A DNA stretch of 64,000 bases from Pedobacter paludis (GTDB taxonomy: Bacteria > Bacteroidota > Bacteroidia > Sphingobacteriales > Sphingobacteriaceae). Below the pieces are notes generated by a model. The model saw only the letters and a list, made by a program, of their open reading frames with translations, made no database searches and was not told the origin of the DNA. A program made the position numbers and the translations under genes. The stretch is from positions 286,937 to 350,936 of the forward strand of contig NZ_QGNY01000006.1 of NCBI RefSeq assembly GCF_003173575.1, given 5' to 3'. Position 1 is the stretch's first letter. Every line of letters starts with the position of its first letter. Of this stretch, positions 43,441 through 53,252 are shown one piece after another.

Positions 43441-45993
43441 ATGGAAGCAAAATTTTCACCACAGGTTAAAGATGTAATCTCTTTTAGTAGGGAGGAAGCT
43501 CTCCGTTTAGGGCATGATTACATTGGAACCGAACATTTATTATTGGGCCTCATCCGCGAAGGCGATGGCATGGCTATAAAAATTTTACGATCGTTAGGAG
43601 TTGATACAAGTAAATTGCGCCGCTCAATTGAAGATGCTGTTCGCGGTACTTCGAGTGTTACAGTTAACCTGGGTAATATTCCGTTAACTAAGCAGGCAGA
43701 AAAAGTTTTAAAGATTACTTACTTAGAAGCTAAAATATTTAAAAGCGATTTAATTGGTACAGAGCATTTATTGTTATCTGTTTTGAGAGATGATGATAAT
43801 ATCGCCTCGCAAATCTTATTGCAATACGGCGTTACTTACGATGTTTTTAAGCAGGAGGTAGAAGTGAATAAAAATGGTTTCAGAGACGATATTTCCAATA
43901 GCGCATCAACTGGTGGCGATGATGATTATCGTGAAGAAGAAAGCTTTAGCACCCCTAAAAAGGTTTCAGACATAAAATCTAAAACTCCGGTTTTAGATAA
44001 CTTCGGTCGCGATTTAACTAAGGCAGCAGAAGAAGGTCGTTTAGATCCAATCGTTGGTCGTGAGAAAGAAATTGAGCGTGTTTCTCAAATTTTATCACGT
44101 AGAAAAAAGAACAACCCAATTTTAATTGGAGAGCCAGGTGTTGGTAAATCAGCCATCGCAGAAGGCTTGGCATTACGCATCGTTCAACGTAAAGTTTCGC
44201 GTGTACTTTTTGGTAAACGTGTAGTTACTTTGGATTTGGCCTCATTAGTAGCGGGTACAAAATATCGTGGTCAGTTTGAAGAGCGTATGAAAGCCGTAAT
44301 GAACGAGCTTGAAAAATCTACAGACGTAATTTTATTTATTGATGAGATTCATACAATCGTTGGAGCTGGTGGTGCATCAGGTTCATTAGATGCATCTAAT
44401 ATGTTTAAACCTGCATTGGCCAGGGGAGAAATACAATGTATCGGTGCAACAACTTTAGATGAATACCGTCAGTACATTGAAAAAGATGGTGCATTAGATC
44501 GTCGTTTCCAAAAAGTAATGGTTGAACCCGCTACACCAGATGAAACGGTTGAAATTTTGACCCGTATTAAAGATAAATATGAAGAGCACCACGGTGTAAC
44601 TTATACTGAGGAAGCAATTCTAGCTTGTGTTACTTTAACATCTCGCTATATCTCTGATCGTTTCTTGCCTGATAAAGCCATTGATGCTTTAGATGAAGCT
44701 GGATCTAGGGTTCACTTAACGAATATCCATGTTCCTCAAAACATTATTGATATCGAAGCAAAAATCGAAGACATTAAGTTAGAGAAAAACAAAGTTGTTC
44801 GCAGTCAGAAATATGAAGAAGCAGCCAAGCTTCGTGATACGGAGAAAAATTTAATTGAAGAATTGGATAAGGCCAAAGCAGAGTGGGAAGCTGAAACCAA
44901 AACTAAACGTTACGAAGTTTCAGAAGATAATGTTGCCGAAGTGGTTTCTATGATGACTGGTATTCCGGTACAACGTGTTGGACAAACCGATAGCGCTAAG
45001 CTGTTGAATATGTACGATAAAGTTGCCGAGAAAATTATTGGTCAGGATGATGCAATTAAGAAATTAACAAAAGCCATTCAACGTACAAGAGCCGGATTAA
45101 AAGATCCTAAAAAACCAATTGGTTCGTTTATTTTCTTAGGTCCTACTGGTGTTGGAAAAACAGAATTGGCAAAAGAATTGGCTCGTTTTATGTTTGATAG
45201 TGATGATTCGCTAATTCAAATAGACATGAGTGAGTACATGGAGAAATTTGCGGTATCGCGTTTAGTGGGAGCGCCTCCAGGATATGTTGGTTACGAAGAA
45301 GGTGGACAGTTAACCGAAAAGGTTAGAAGAAAACCATACGCTGTAATCTTATTAGATGAGATTGAAAAAGCTCACCCAGATGTATTCAACATCTTGCTAC
45401 AAGTTTTAGATGAAGGTCAGTTAACGGATAGTTTAGGCCGTAAAGTTGATTTTAGAAATACAATCATCATTATGACTTCGAACATTGGTGCACGCCAATT
45501 GAAAGATTTTGGTCAAGGCGTTGGTTTCTCTACAACAGCAAAAACTACACAAGCAGATTCTCACAGTCGTGGCGTAATTGAAAGTGCTTTGAAACGTGCT
45601 TTTGCACCAGAATTTTTAAACCGAGTTGATGATGTGGTTGTATTTAACAGCTTAGGTAAAGAAGAAATCTTCAAAATTATCGATATAGAATTAAAAGCAT
45701 TATTTGGTCGCGTTCATACTTTGGGTTATGAAATTGCTTTAACCGAAAACGCTAAAGATTATATTGCAGATAAAGGTTTTGATAGCAACTTTGGCGCCCG
45801 TCCATTAAAAAGAGCGATTCAGAAATATCTGGAAGATCCGATTGCAGAAGAAATTCTTAAAGGTGAGTTAACCGAAGGCGATGTTTTAGAAATCGATTAC
45901 GATAAAACCACAGAGCTTATTTCCATCGTTCATAAAAAGGGCGAAAAGAAAAAGGAAGAACCAAAGCAAGAAGAAGATTCTTCAAGTAAATAA
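43441..45993 (+). CDS. clpC: ATP-dependent Clp protease ATP-binding subunit ClpC
   Basis: An 850-residue AAA+ unfoldase that feeds proteins to ClpP. N-terminal Clp_N double repeat (residues 1-140). First ATPase domain: Walker A GEPGVGKSA, Walker B VILFIDEIH. The middle domain with a UVR-like stretch (VVRSQKYEEAAKLRDTEKNL) marks ClpC rather than ClpB. Second ATPase domain: GPTGVGKTE, AVILLDEIEKAHPDV. The ClpP-binding loop is VGF in GQGVGFST. The tail is highly charged (KKGEKKKEEPKQEE). A weak AAGAAAGG lies before the ATG. It ends at a strong terminator and has no mcsA/mcsB/ctsR neighbours, in contrast with Firmicutes. Identification is firm. Confidence 0.96.
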   Translation: MEAKFSPQVKDVISFSREEALRLGHDYIGTEHLLLGLIREGDGMAIKILRSLGVDTSKLRRSIEDAVRGTSSVTVNLGNIPLTKQAEKVLKITYLEAKIFKSDLIGTEHLLLSVLRDDDNIASQILLQYGVTYDVFKQEVEVNKNGFRDDISNSASTGGDDDYREEESFSTPKKVSDIKSKTPVLDNFGRDLTKAAEEGRLDPIVGREKEIERVSQILSRRKKNNPILIGEPGVGKSAIAEGLALRIVQRKVSRVLFGKRVVTLDLASLVAGTKYRGQFEERMKAVMNELEKSTDVILFIDEIHTIVGAGGASGSLDASNMFKPALARGEIQCIGATTLDEYRQYIEKDGALDRRFQKVMVEPATPDETVEILTRIKDKYEEHHGVTYTEEAILACVTLTSRYISDRFLPDKAIDALDEAGSRVHLTNIHVPQNIIDIEAKIEDIKLEKNKVVRSQKYEEAAKLRDTEKNLIEELDKAKAEWEAETKTKRYEVSEDNVAEVVSMMTGIPVQRVGQTDSAKLLNMYDKVAEKIIGQDDAIKKLTKAIQRTRAGLKDPKKPIGSFIFLGPTGVGKTELAKELARFMFDSDDSLIQIDMSEYMEKFAVSRLVGAPPGYVGYEEGGQLTEKVRRKPYAVILLDEIEKAHPDVFNILLQVLDEGQLTDSLGRKVDFRNTIIIMTSNIGARQLKDFGQGVGFSTTAKTTQADSHSRGVIESALKRAFAPEFLNRVDDVVVFNSLGKEEIFKIIDIELKALFGRVHTLGYEIALTENAKDYIADKGFDSNFGARPLKRAIQKYLEDPIAEEILKGELTEGDVLEIDYDKTTELISIVHKKGEKKKEEPKQEEDSSSK

Positions 45994-45994
45994 A

Positions 45995-46025
45995 AAAACT
46001 CCCGGTTAAAACCGGGAGTTTTTTT
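45995..46025 (+). terminator. Rho-independent terminator after clpC
   Basis: Ten-base stem ACTCCCGGTT / AACCGGGAGT, A-rich before and seven T residues after. Confidence 0.92.
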
Positions 46026-46174
46026 GTTTTAATCAATTTGTGCTGAATCCTGTATTTGTAAATCTACATGTATTCAACTATTTGATTATTAGCATATAAG
46101 GGTTAAAAATTTTTATTCCGAAAAACTTTTTTTTCGTGATTTACTGTGTATTTTCGTCATTATTTCCCTATTTA

Positions 46175-46684
46175 ATGAAGAAACCATATTTATTTACACT
46201 GTGTCTCTCACTTGCTTTAGTTTCTTGTAAAAAAAGTATTGTTGAGGTTGAAACACAATCTAAAATTGATGGTCCATCTGTAGTGACTAATCTTAATAAC
46301 GATTTGCTTTTAAAATTGGTAAACGATAAACGTGCGGTTGGGTGTAATTGTGGAACAACCGTTATGCCACCAGTAGCGGCATTAACATGGAATAATCTTT
46401 TAGCAGCCGCCGCTTTAGCGCACAGCAAGGATATGAACGCTAATAACTTTTTTGATCATAATTCTTTAAATGGCAAAACACCTGGAGACAGACTTACAGC
46501 TGCTGGTTATAAGTGGATGGCGTATGGCGAAAATATTGCTGCGGGGCAACCCACAGAACAGGCAGTTTTTGACGCCTGGATAAATAGCGAAGGCCACTGC
46601 AAAAATATTATGAATGCAAATTTTAAGGAAATGGGTGCTGCCAAAGATGGCAAATACTGGACGCAGGATTTTGGTAAGCAATAA
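46175..46684 (+). CDS. CAP (SCP/PR1)-domain lipoprotein
   Basis: A 169-residue lipoprotein: signal sequence ending in lipobox LVSC. The rest is a CAP domain of the cysteine-rich secretory protein superfamily: LLKLVNDKRAVG, AALTWNNLLAAAALAHSKDM with the first histidine, NNFFDHNSLNGKTPGDRL, YGENIAAGQ with the glutamate, and SEGHCKNIMNANFKEMG with the second histidine. Bacterial CAP proteins are envelope proteins of mostly unknown activity. I start at 46175, which begins the signal sequence MKKPYLFTLCL; an earlier ATG would add residues that break it. It ends two bases before the convergent radical SAM gene. Confidence 0.9.
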   Translation: MKKPYLFTLCLSLALVSCKKSIVEVETQSKIDGPSVVTNLNNDLLLKLVNDKRAVGCNCGTTVMPPVAALTWNNLLAAAALAHSKDMNANNFFDHNSLNGKTPGDRLTAAGYKWMAYGENIAAGQPTEQAVFDAWINSEGHCKNIMNANFKEMGAAKDGKYWTQDFGKQ

Positions 46685-46686
46685 TC

Positions 46687-47754
46687 TTAAAACAAACTTG
46701 TTTGAGCGTTTGGAACTTTGAATAAAGAATGATTTAAACCAATATCCTTAACATTCAGTCCGTTTAATCTTGCGTGTAATCTAAAATTATCCCTTATCAT
46801 TTGAGCGATATTTCCATCTCCTCGCATTCTATCACCAAATCTACTGTCGTTTACATTGCCACCGTGACAGCTTTGGATCATGTGCCAAACTTTATCAAAA
46901 CGATCGGGGAAATTTTTTCTTAGCCAGTCTTCAAAAATCTGTGCAATTGCTCCATTTAAACGCACTACTGTATAACCCGCTTTAATGGCTCCTGCATTTG
47001 CTACGGCCTTTAAAATTTTTGGAATTTCGTGGTCACTTAATCCCGGAACCAGTGGGGCAACCATTACGCCCATCGGTATTCCAGCTTTGCTCAGTTCCTC
47101 AACAATTTTTAAACGCTGTTTGGCGGTTGTAGTTCTGGGTTCCATAACCTGTCGCAAGCTTTCATTTAAACTGTTTATAGAAACATAAACCATACATAGA
47201 TTTAATTTTGCCATTTCCGATAGAATATCAATATCCCTTAGAATAAGCGAATTTTTGGTAATCATGCCAATGGGCTGTTTATATTTCAAAGCTATTTCTA
47301 AAAGCTGTCTGGTTAATTTGAATTTTCTTTCTGCAGGCTGATAACAATCCGTGTTTCCGGAAAGTGATATTGTAGTTGCATCCCATCCTTTCTTTTCCAA
47401 AAATTTTTTGAAAAGTTCTGGGGCATCCCTTTTTACTATTATTTTTCTTTCAAATTCTATTCCTGCACTGTAGCCCCAATATTGGTGGGAATTACGGGCA
47501 TAACAATAAGTGCAACCATGTTCGCAACCTTGATATGGATTTAACGAATAAGCCATTCCAACATCAGGGCTATCCACTTTGTTTACAATGGTTTTCGAAT
47601 GCTCAAAAAGGAAAGTCGTTTTATGGTCTGTTTCTTCCCAATCGTCTATTCCTTCATCATGTTCCTTCACGTAAACATCTTTTAAAAATTTGTTATGCGG
47701 GTTAACTTGTGCACCACGACCTTTAAAATATTGTTTTTCATCTTCGCCATTCAT
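46687..47754 (-). CDS. PA0069-family radical SAM protein (SPL-like)
   Basis: A 355-residue radical SAM protein. The cluster-binding motif CEHGCTYCYAR is near residue 76, preceded by SLNPYQGC, the pattern shared with spore photoproduct lyase-like proteins and typical of the PA0069 family. ISLSGNTDCYQPAER and TKNSLILRDIDIL follow. The family is widespread and its reaction is not established; DNA or nucleic acid repair has been suggested by similarity to photoproduct lyase. The gene is convergent with the CAP gene with only a two-base gap and no terminator visible between them. Confidence 0.88.
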   Translation of the reverse strand: MNGEDEKQYFKGRGAQVNPHNKFLKDVYVKEHDEGIDDWEETDHKTTFLFEHSKTIVNKVDSPDVGMAYSLNPYQGCEHGCTYCYARNSHQYWGYSAGIEFERKIIVKRDAPELFKKFLEKKGWDATTISLSGNTDCYQPAERKFKLTRQLLEIALKYKQPIGMITKNSLILRDIDILSEMAKLNLCMVYVSINSLNESLRQVMEPRTTTAKQRLKIVEELSKAGIPMGVMVAPLVPGLSDHEIPKILKAVANAGAIKAGYTVVRLNGAIAQIFEDWLRKNFPDRFDKVWHMIQSCHGGNVNDSRFGDRMRGDGNIAQMIRDNFRLHARLNGLNVKDIGLNHSLFKVPNAQTSLF

Positions 47755-47836
47755 ATATTAAAATTACTAATATTTTTAGTAATTTGTTGTGTTGTTGAAA
47801 AATTATTTTGTGTTGATCCTTGTAAAATCATGTCAA

Positions 47837-47844
47837 TATTTTTG
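47837..47844 (+). promoter_or_regulatory. -7 promoter box of the LytTR/kinase operon
   Basis: TATTTTTG matches TAnnTTTG and lies 28 bases before the ATG at 47873. TTG at 47813-47815 is a -33 candidate at 21-base spacing. It argues for the internal ATG over an in-frame start at 47789. Confidence 0.45.
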
Positions 47845-47872
47845 TTATGTTTATAAAGCCTATACCCAGTAT

Positions 47873-48583
47873 ATGAATAACATTTTATCTTGTATTATTA
47901 TTGACGATTCTGATTTAGATAGGAAAGCAGTTGAAAATGAAGTTTTTAACTATCCTGATTTAAAAATTATTGGCAGTTTTGATAATTGTTTAGAGGCATT
48001 GAATTTCTTCAGCCTAAATAAGCCAGATATTTTATTTGTGGATATTGACATGCCTGATATTACGGGCTTGGAATTTATCAGAACTATAAATAATACCTCA
48101 ACCGCTAATATAATTATCTCTTCACATCCCGAATATGCTTTAGAAGGTTTTCAATTAAAGGTCTTTGATTTTATTTTAAAACCCCTTGAAACGCAAAGAT
48201 TTAATGATACCATTAAAAGATTAAAAGATTTTAATCAACTTAAAAATAAAGCAGAAGCTTATGATGTACTTTTTGATCATGAAGAAGTTGTTTTTAAAGA
48301 TGGTTTAACAACCGTAAAATTAAATGCAGGCGATATCTTTTATTTAGAGGCATTTGGAGATTATACCAAAATAGTAACCGAAAAAAAAGTTCATCTAACA
48401 TTAACTACTTTATCAAAATTTTTAGATTCTTTACCTACCGATAAATTTGTTCGCATTCATAGAAGTTATGCTGTGGCAAAAGACAAAATAACTGCTAAGA
48501 ATGCTGTTTTTGTAGGCGTAGGGGATATGAATTTACCAATTGGTAAAACATATAAATCAACCCTGTCCAGAATCAGGATATAA
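47873..48583 (+). CDS. LytTR-family response regulator
   Basis: A 236-residue response regulator. The receiver domain (residues 1-120) has acidic residues DD at 11-12, the phospho-acceptor Asp57 in FVDIDMPDITG, and the conserved Lys in ILKPLE. The C-terminal LytTR DNA-binding domain (about 135-236) shows IFYLEAFGDYTKI, KFVRIHRSYAV and the ending KTYKSTLSRI. It is followed after 11 bp by the histidine kinase gene, with which it forms a two-component system. I chose the ATG at 47873 because a promoter box lies just upstream, and the earlier in-frame part is not conserved-looking. The target genes are not evident. Confidence 0.92.
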   Translation: MNNILSCIIIDDSDLDRKAVENEVFNYPDLKIIGSFDNCLEALNFFSLNKPDILFVDIDMPDITGLEFIRTINNTSTANIIISSHPEYALEGFQLKVFDFILKPLETQRFNDTIKRLKDFNQLKNKAEAYDVLFDHEEVVFKDGLTTVKLNAGDIFYLEAFGDYTKIVTEKKVHLTLTTLSKFLDSLPTDKFVRIHRSYAVAKDKITAKNAVFVGVGDMNLPIGKTYKSTLSRIRI

Positions 48584-48594
48584 GAATCAATTTT

Positions 48595-50724
48595 ATGAAA
48601 AGGCTCGAAAAAAAAATCTTCAAAGGTTGTTTCATATTATTTGTGCTTGGTTTGAGCAGCTTTTGTTTTGCTCAATCCAACCATGCTGTTGATGAGAAGT
48701 TAAAAGAATGGAATACCCATTGCGATAAGTTAAAGGGAATTCCCTCGGGTATTGAAAATTATCCAGAACTTATCAAGGCAGCCAAAATTGGACTAAGGAT
48801 TACGCCTTCAACTAATTATTATTATAAATCTGTTTTTAATTTTCATTTGGCCGGGGGATATGAATCGACTTATAAAATTGACAGCGCAATACATTATTAT
48901 GAAGTATCGAAAAAATATGCCGAAAAAGCCAATAATAATTCCAGAATTGTTTTTGCGCTAAGGCGACTGGCAGGTCTTTACGATAACAAGCAGATGTCTG
49001 CTCAAGGAAATGAAGCCCGGAATCAGTTGATTGAAATCGCAAAAATAGATCGGGATGAAGAGATTCAGGTTGGAGTAAGTATCGTACTTGGCGAATATTA
49101 TTTTAATGCTGGTATGTGGGAAAAGGCTTTACAAAGCTATTTAGTATACATTAAATATTTAAAATTGGATTATGCCAAAACAAAAAATTCTGCTTCCCGC
49201 TCTAACATTGGTGTAGGTTATCTGGCCATCGGCGAGATTTATCAAAATTTAAAGCGCCCTGCCGAAAGCCTTTCTTATTTTAAGGAGTCAACAGGCTATT
49301 TAGATAATTATCAGGAAGGACTAGAAACCGCCTACAAGGATTTGGTAACTTCCTATATCGCGTTAAAGAAGTTAGATTCGGGTTTGTATTACTACGATAA
49401 ACTAAATAAATCGGTTTATAAAAGTAAGGACATTACCATATTAATTGATGGACAGGTGGAGTTGGGTAGGTATTATCTGGCCATAAATAAATTGAAAGAA
49501 GCGGGTGAATTCTTGTATGAGGCAGAAAGAAATGTTAATGTAAGCCAAGAAAAAGAAGACCTTTATAATGTTAAAATGGCTTTGGGCGATTTAATGCTGA
49601 AACAGGGTAAAAATGGCGAAGCGATTAACAACTATAAAATGGCACTTCCGCTGGCTTTGTATTTCAAAAATAAGGCTTCGATTGCTTTGTTATATTACAG
49701 CTTATCTAAAGCAGAACGGAATTTGAATCTGACAAATGACGCTTATAATCATGTGCTTGAGTATGCAAAATATACTGATTCCATAAAAACAGAATCCATT
49801 TCCAAAAATATAATCGAAATGGAAGCACGCTTCCAAAATGGAATTAAGCAACAGCGTATAAGCGTTTTAAATAATGAAAATGAAATTAAAAATATTCAGT
49901 TGGCGCAAGAGAAGCGTACAAGATGGTTGTTAATTGGCGTTTCTATACTGTCTTTTTTTGCATTAGGCTTAATTTATTTAAATGTTAGAAATAAGCAAAA
50001 GGCAAATTTGTTGCTGAATGAAAAAAATAGTGAACTTGATGTTATTAATGCAAAGTTGAATGAATCTAACCAAACTAAGACAAAGCTTTTCAGTATAATT
50101 TCACATGATTTAAGAAGTCCGGTGAGCCAGCTGTTTACCTTTTTAAAATTGCAAGAACAAAACGCGGCATTAATTTCCGAAGAAGAAAAAAATCTGCATC
50201 AGCAAAAGTTAATACACTCTTCTACAAATCTTTTAGAGACTATGGAAGACTTGCTGTTGTGGTCTAAAAGCCAGATGGAAAATTTTGCGTTGGATATTTA
50301 TGATGTTGAAATTGCCCAGCTTTTTGAACATGCATCAAATTTGATGAGCAGTCAAGCTGATGTTAAGCAAATTAAAATCAAGACTGGAGCAATGGCATTT
50401 GAATATTTAGAAAGTGATGAAAATTTGCTCAGTATAATATTGCGCAACCTATTGCAAAATGCGATTAATCACAGCCATATTCTGTCTGAAGTTGTTCTTA
50501 TTGCAGGTTTAAACGATAAAAATCAAAAGTATATTTCTGTTATCAATTCTGGAGATGAAATTCCGGCGATTGTAATTGAAGATTTAATCAATAATGTAAA
50601 CGTGAAAAGTAAATCTTCGGGTTATGGTTTGCTTATCGTAAAGGAACTTGCACAAAAATTAAATGCCAACTTACAGATTGTAAGCAATTCGGAAATTACA
50701 ACAGTATCTGTTTTATTTAGTTAA
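48595..50724 (+). CDS. TPR-containing sensor histidine kinase
   Basis: A 709-residue membrane kinase. Signal peptide (1-26), a periplasmic TPR-like domain (about 35-400; repeated helices such as AIHYYEVSKKYAEKA and ALQSYLVYIKYLK), one membrane helix (RWLLIGVSILSFFALGLIYL, near 443-463), a coiled linker, then the kinase. The H-box is SIISHDLRSPVS with the phosphorylated His. The N-box is ILRNLLQNAINHS and the G2 box SGYGLLIV. The G1 box reads VINSGDEIP, with Asn where Asp is usual. It is paired with the LytTR regulator 11 bp upstream. It probably senses an envelope signal through its TPR domain (inference). Confidence 0.92.
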   Translation: MKRLEKKIFKGCFILFVLGLSSFCFAQSNHAVDEKLKEWNTHCDKLKGIPSGIENYPELIKAAKIGLRITPSTNYYYKSVFNFHLAGGYESTYKIDSAIHYYEVSKKYAEKANNNSRIVFALRRLAGLYDNKQMSAQGNEARNQLIEIAKIDRDEEIQVGVSIVLGEYYFNAGMWEKALQSYLVYIKYLKLDYAKTKNSASRSNIGVGYLAIGEIYQNLKRPAESLSYFKESTGYLDNYQEGLETAYKDLVTSYIALKKLDSGLYYYDKLNKSVYKSKDITILIDGQVELGRYYLAINKLKEAGEFLYEAERNVNVSQEKEDLYNVKMALGDLMLKQGKNGEAINNYKMALPLALYFKNKASIALLYYSLSKAERNLNLTNDAYNHVLEYAKYTDSIKTESISKNIIEMEARFQNGIKQQRISVLNNENEIKNIQLAQEKRTRWLLIGVSILSFFALGLIYLNVRNKQKANLLLNEKNSELDVINAKLNESNQTKTKLFSIISHDLRSPVSQLFTFLKLQEQNAALISEEEKNLHQQKLIHSSTNLLETMEDLLLWSKSQMENFALDIYDVEIAQLFEHASNLMSSQADVKQIKIKTGAMAFEYLESDENLLSIILRNLLQNAINHSHILSEVVLIAGLNDKNQKYISVINSGDEIPAIVIEDLINNVNVKSKSSGYGLLIVKELAQKLNANLQIVSNSEITTVSVLFS

Positions 50725-50820
50725 CTCAAATACCTTCACCGATTATTTATAGCCGTTGGTAGATTAGAAGTGGAACCAATCCGTCATTAAGCTTAGGTTT
50801 AGATCATAAATTTTATTGTT

Positions 50821-51423
50821 ATGATTTCGAACCTAAAATCTATCTGGTTTTTAAAAACAGGATTAATTGTTTTTTTAGTTGCCAGCCTGCTTTCCTGTAA
50901 TTCAGATTCATCTAACAAAAAAAAGGAAGAAGTAAATTCTCAAAATTCAGATGAATATTTTTCTGTTAAGATTAACGGGAAGCTGTGGCAGGCATTTCCA
51001 TCTAAAGAATTTAAGGAATACAATTTAAGTTATAAGGAACTTGATAAGCAGTTTTCGATTTTCGCCGAAGCTGAAGATGGATCCAGAATGGATTTATCCT
51101 TTCATTCGAAACAGGGAATAAAGGTTGGGAATTATTCTTCTACGAAAAACGACAATGGAACCCAAAGCGGAATATTTTATTACCCAGAGGCAAAAACTTC
51201 TGATAAAGAATTGGCGAGTACAACTTTTGACGTGCCCGTTCAAGAAAATACGGTGCACATTACCAGAGTAGATAAAAGTAATAAAGATGCCTATGTAATT
51301 GAGGGTACGTTTAATCCCACTATGTATGCGCTATATGAAACGAATCTGGAAAGATCTACAAAATTTAGCGATGGAAAATTTAGAGTAATCTACCGTCCGT
51401 CATCAATGGATCCAGCTTTTTAA
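50821..51423 (+). CDS. Unknown small lipoprotein
   Basis: A 200-residue lipoprotein of a kind frequent in Bacteroidota: hydrophobic signal followed by lipobox SLLSC, then a Ser/Asn/Lys-rich linker. The segment EYFSVKINGKLWQAFPS is the usual start of a beta-rich domain seen in many such proteins. I cannot name the family. It lies 97 bp after the kinase gene and 11 bp before another small exported protein, so these two are probably co-transcribed and may be targets or accessories of the two-component system. Coding is well supported by length and the clear signal. Confidence 0.75.
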   Translation: MISNLKSIWFLKTGLIVFLVASLLSCNSDSSNKKKEEVNSQNSDEYFSVKINGKLWQAFPSKEFKEYNLSYKELDKQFSIFAEAEDGSRMDLSFHSKQGIKVGNYSSTKNDNGTQSGIFYYPEAKTSDKELASTTFDVPVQENTVHITRVDKSNKDAYVIEGTFNPTMYALYETNLERSTKFSDGKFRVIYRPSSMDPAF

Positions 51424-51434
51424 ACTGTATCGAT

Positions 51435-51863
51435 ATGAAAAAGAAACAGATTACCTTAATGATTTTCGTTTTCGTTTTTATTCCATTTGGTGTTTGGTGT
51501 TTTTTTTTAAGAGAAGAGCCAATTTCAAAAGCTGGCTTTATACAACAAGGAATAACAACTATAAATGGAAAGGCCGAGATAAAATTATATGATAGCCAGG
51601 CAATTGATGGGGATACTATTGATTTTTATTTTGATGGAAAATTGATTTTCAGAAAGTTGGGCTTATCCGATACCGCCAGAGTTTATTACACTGGAAAGCT
51701 ATCAAAAGGAGAACACTGGATAGGCATAAAGGCTGTAACCGAAGGATTTAATCCGCCAGCCACCCCTCATATTGGGATTTGTGATGGAAGGAAGACTGTT
51801 GATTTTGATATTGAATCTTTTAGAGATTCGACATCAGGCTCTTGGGTAGTAAATGTAAAATGA
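51435..51863 (+). CDS. Unknown small membrane-anchored protein
   Basis: A 142-residue protein with an N-terminal hydrophobic anchor or signal (residues 7-25, LMIFVFVFIPFGVWCFF) and a beta-rich remainder (GKAEIKLYDSQAIDGDTIDF, YFDGKLIFRKLGLSDTARVYY). The layout suggests a small immunoglobulin-like or lipocalin-like domain outside the inner membrane. No family is recognised. It is 11 bp behind the unknown lipoprotein gene and the last of the plus-strand run. The following genes are convergent. Confidence 0.7.
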   Translation: MKKKQITLMIFVFVFIPFGVWCFFLREEPISKAGFIQQGITTINGKAEIKLYDSQAIDGDTIDFYFDGKLIFRKLGLSDTARVYYTGKLSKGEHWIGIKAVTEGFNPPATPHIGICDGRKTVDFDIESFRDSTSGSWVVNVK

Positions 51864-51910
51864 CCTTTAAAAAATAGATAATTAATGCCTCAATAATTAG
51901 CGCTCTCTTT

Positions 51911-53158
51911 TTATTGTCTGGAATTCGTTTTACTCAAAGGAACATAATCCATAGGTACCATATCTGCTACTTTTTCATAAGCCCAATAACCTTCAAAAAG
52001 TAAAGAACGGGAATCGTAAATGCCTCCGTTCTCATAAAAACGAACTGGAGCCTGTAATAGGTTAACAATAGAAATTTCGTTTTCTGGAACATCCAATGGT
52101 CTAAAAACCCAAAATCCCGATTTTGAATAGGCCAAAGATTCTTTCTCTTTGGTGTATTGAATGCAAAGCGCATCGGTATAATTTAGCCATTTTAGGTTTT
52201 GGTTATAATCATGTACCAAAGTATCGGTTAAAATGTCTGCCCGACTAAATTTATCAATTGTTTTGGGCATGTCTCTTTGTTTGGTCCAAAAGTTTAAAAG
52301 AGCAGTATCTATTTTACCCGCAGTTTTTCTAACACCTGTTTTCTCTGGCAAGGTTTTGATTTTTCTTAAATTTTCGTTGATTACATATTCAGGATATCGG
52401 TTTGGATTGGGGATTTTAACCATTTTGGTAATGATGTAACCTTCTTCCTGGGCTTTGTTTTGATACAACGATTTAAAAAAATGCTGCGACGAACCATAAT
52501 AGGCAATTTCTCTGGCTGCAATATATTTTTTCTTTTTAGCTGCGGTTGCTTTTAATTCTTCAAAAAATGGGTGACCGGAATAATAAATAATGTGGGTTCG
52601 AGAGTTGTACTCGAAATGATCTAACATATATTTTAATCGATAACCAAGCGCCCTATTCTCAACCACCAAAAATTCGGTTGTGGTAACGGTTAGCGTACTG
52701 TTTGTGATATCAAAATCTACATTTAAAACCTGCGGATTTAATATTTTGCATTGAAGTGCATTTGGCGTTTTTCCAATAAAGAATTCTTTAAACTGATTGA
52801 TGTATTTTTGACGGTTTGGATCTGCACGAATTACAACTTCATCCAATTGAGCAACATTTTCTTTTAGCACCAAATCTACCTGAACAGATTGATCGGAAAT
52901 GATGACGCTTTTTGAATAGGGCAGATAGCCCACTATTTGAACCAATAAATCGTAACTGCCGGGTTTTAAGTTTCCGATTCTGAATTTCCCATCGTTATCT
53001 GCAACAGTTGCAATTTTATAACCACTTAAATAAATGCTCGCGCCAGGCAAACCATCCTTTTTATCGCGAACGGTCCCTGTTATGGCAAACGTATTTTGAG
53101 CAAATGAATTAGCAGCCACAATGAGAAAGAGAAGGGATGCTAAAAGGCTTTTAATCAT
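51911..53158 (-). CDS. Exported carboxypeptidase-like-domain protein (paralogue A)
   Basis: A 415-residue exported protein: signal peptide then a carboxypeptidase-regulatory-like domain (residues about 20-110, FAITGTVRDKKDGLPGASIYLSGYK), followed by about 300 residues with blocks FIGKTPNA, CKILNPQVLNVDFD and WAYEKVADMVPMDYVP. It has no plug or large barrel, so it is not a TonB receptor. I start at 53158 (MIKSLL) rather than at an in-frame TTG 18 bp upstream, because a near-consensus -7 box TACATTCG ends five bases before it. A close paralogue lies 94 bp upstream on the same strand. Function unknown. Confidence 0.82.
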   Translation of the reverse strand: MIKSLLASLLFLIVAANSFAQNTFAITGTVRDKKDGLPGASIYLSGYKIATVADNDGKFRIGNLKPGSYDLLVQIVGYLPYSKSVIISDQSVQVDLVLKENVAQLDEVVIRADPNRQKYINQFKEFFIGKTPNALQCKILNPQVLNVDFDITNSTLTVTTTEFLVVENRALGYRLKYMLDHFEYNSRTHIIYYSGHPFFEELKATAAKKKKYIAAREIAYYGSSQHFFKSLYQNKAQEEGYIITKMVKIPNPNRYPEYVINENLRKIKTLPEKTGVRKTAGKIDTALLNFWTKQRDMPKTIDKFSRADILTDTLVHDYNQNLKWLNYTDALCIQYTKEKESLAYSKSGFWVFRPLDVPENEISIVNLLQAPVRFYENGGIYDSRSLLFEGYWAYEKVADMVPMDYVPLSKTNSRQ

Positions 53159-53252
53159 GGAGACGAATGTAGCCAAAAGCCTTAATATTTAGGAAAATGA
53201 AAAAAGAATTTTAACAATTTTAACATTCTGGAATTCAATAATAACCAAGCTT

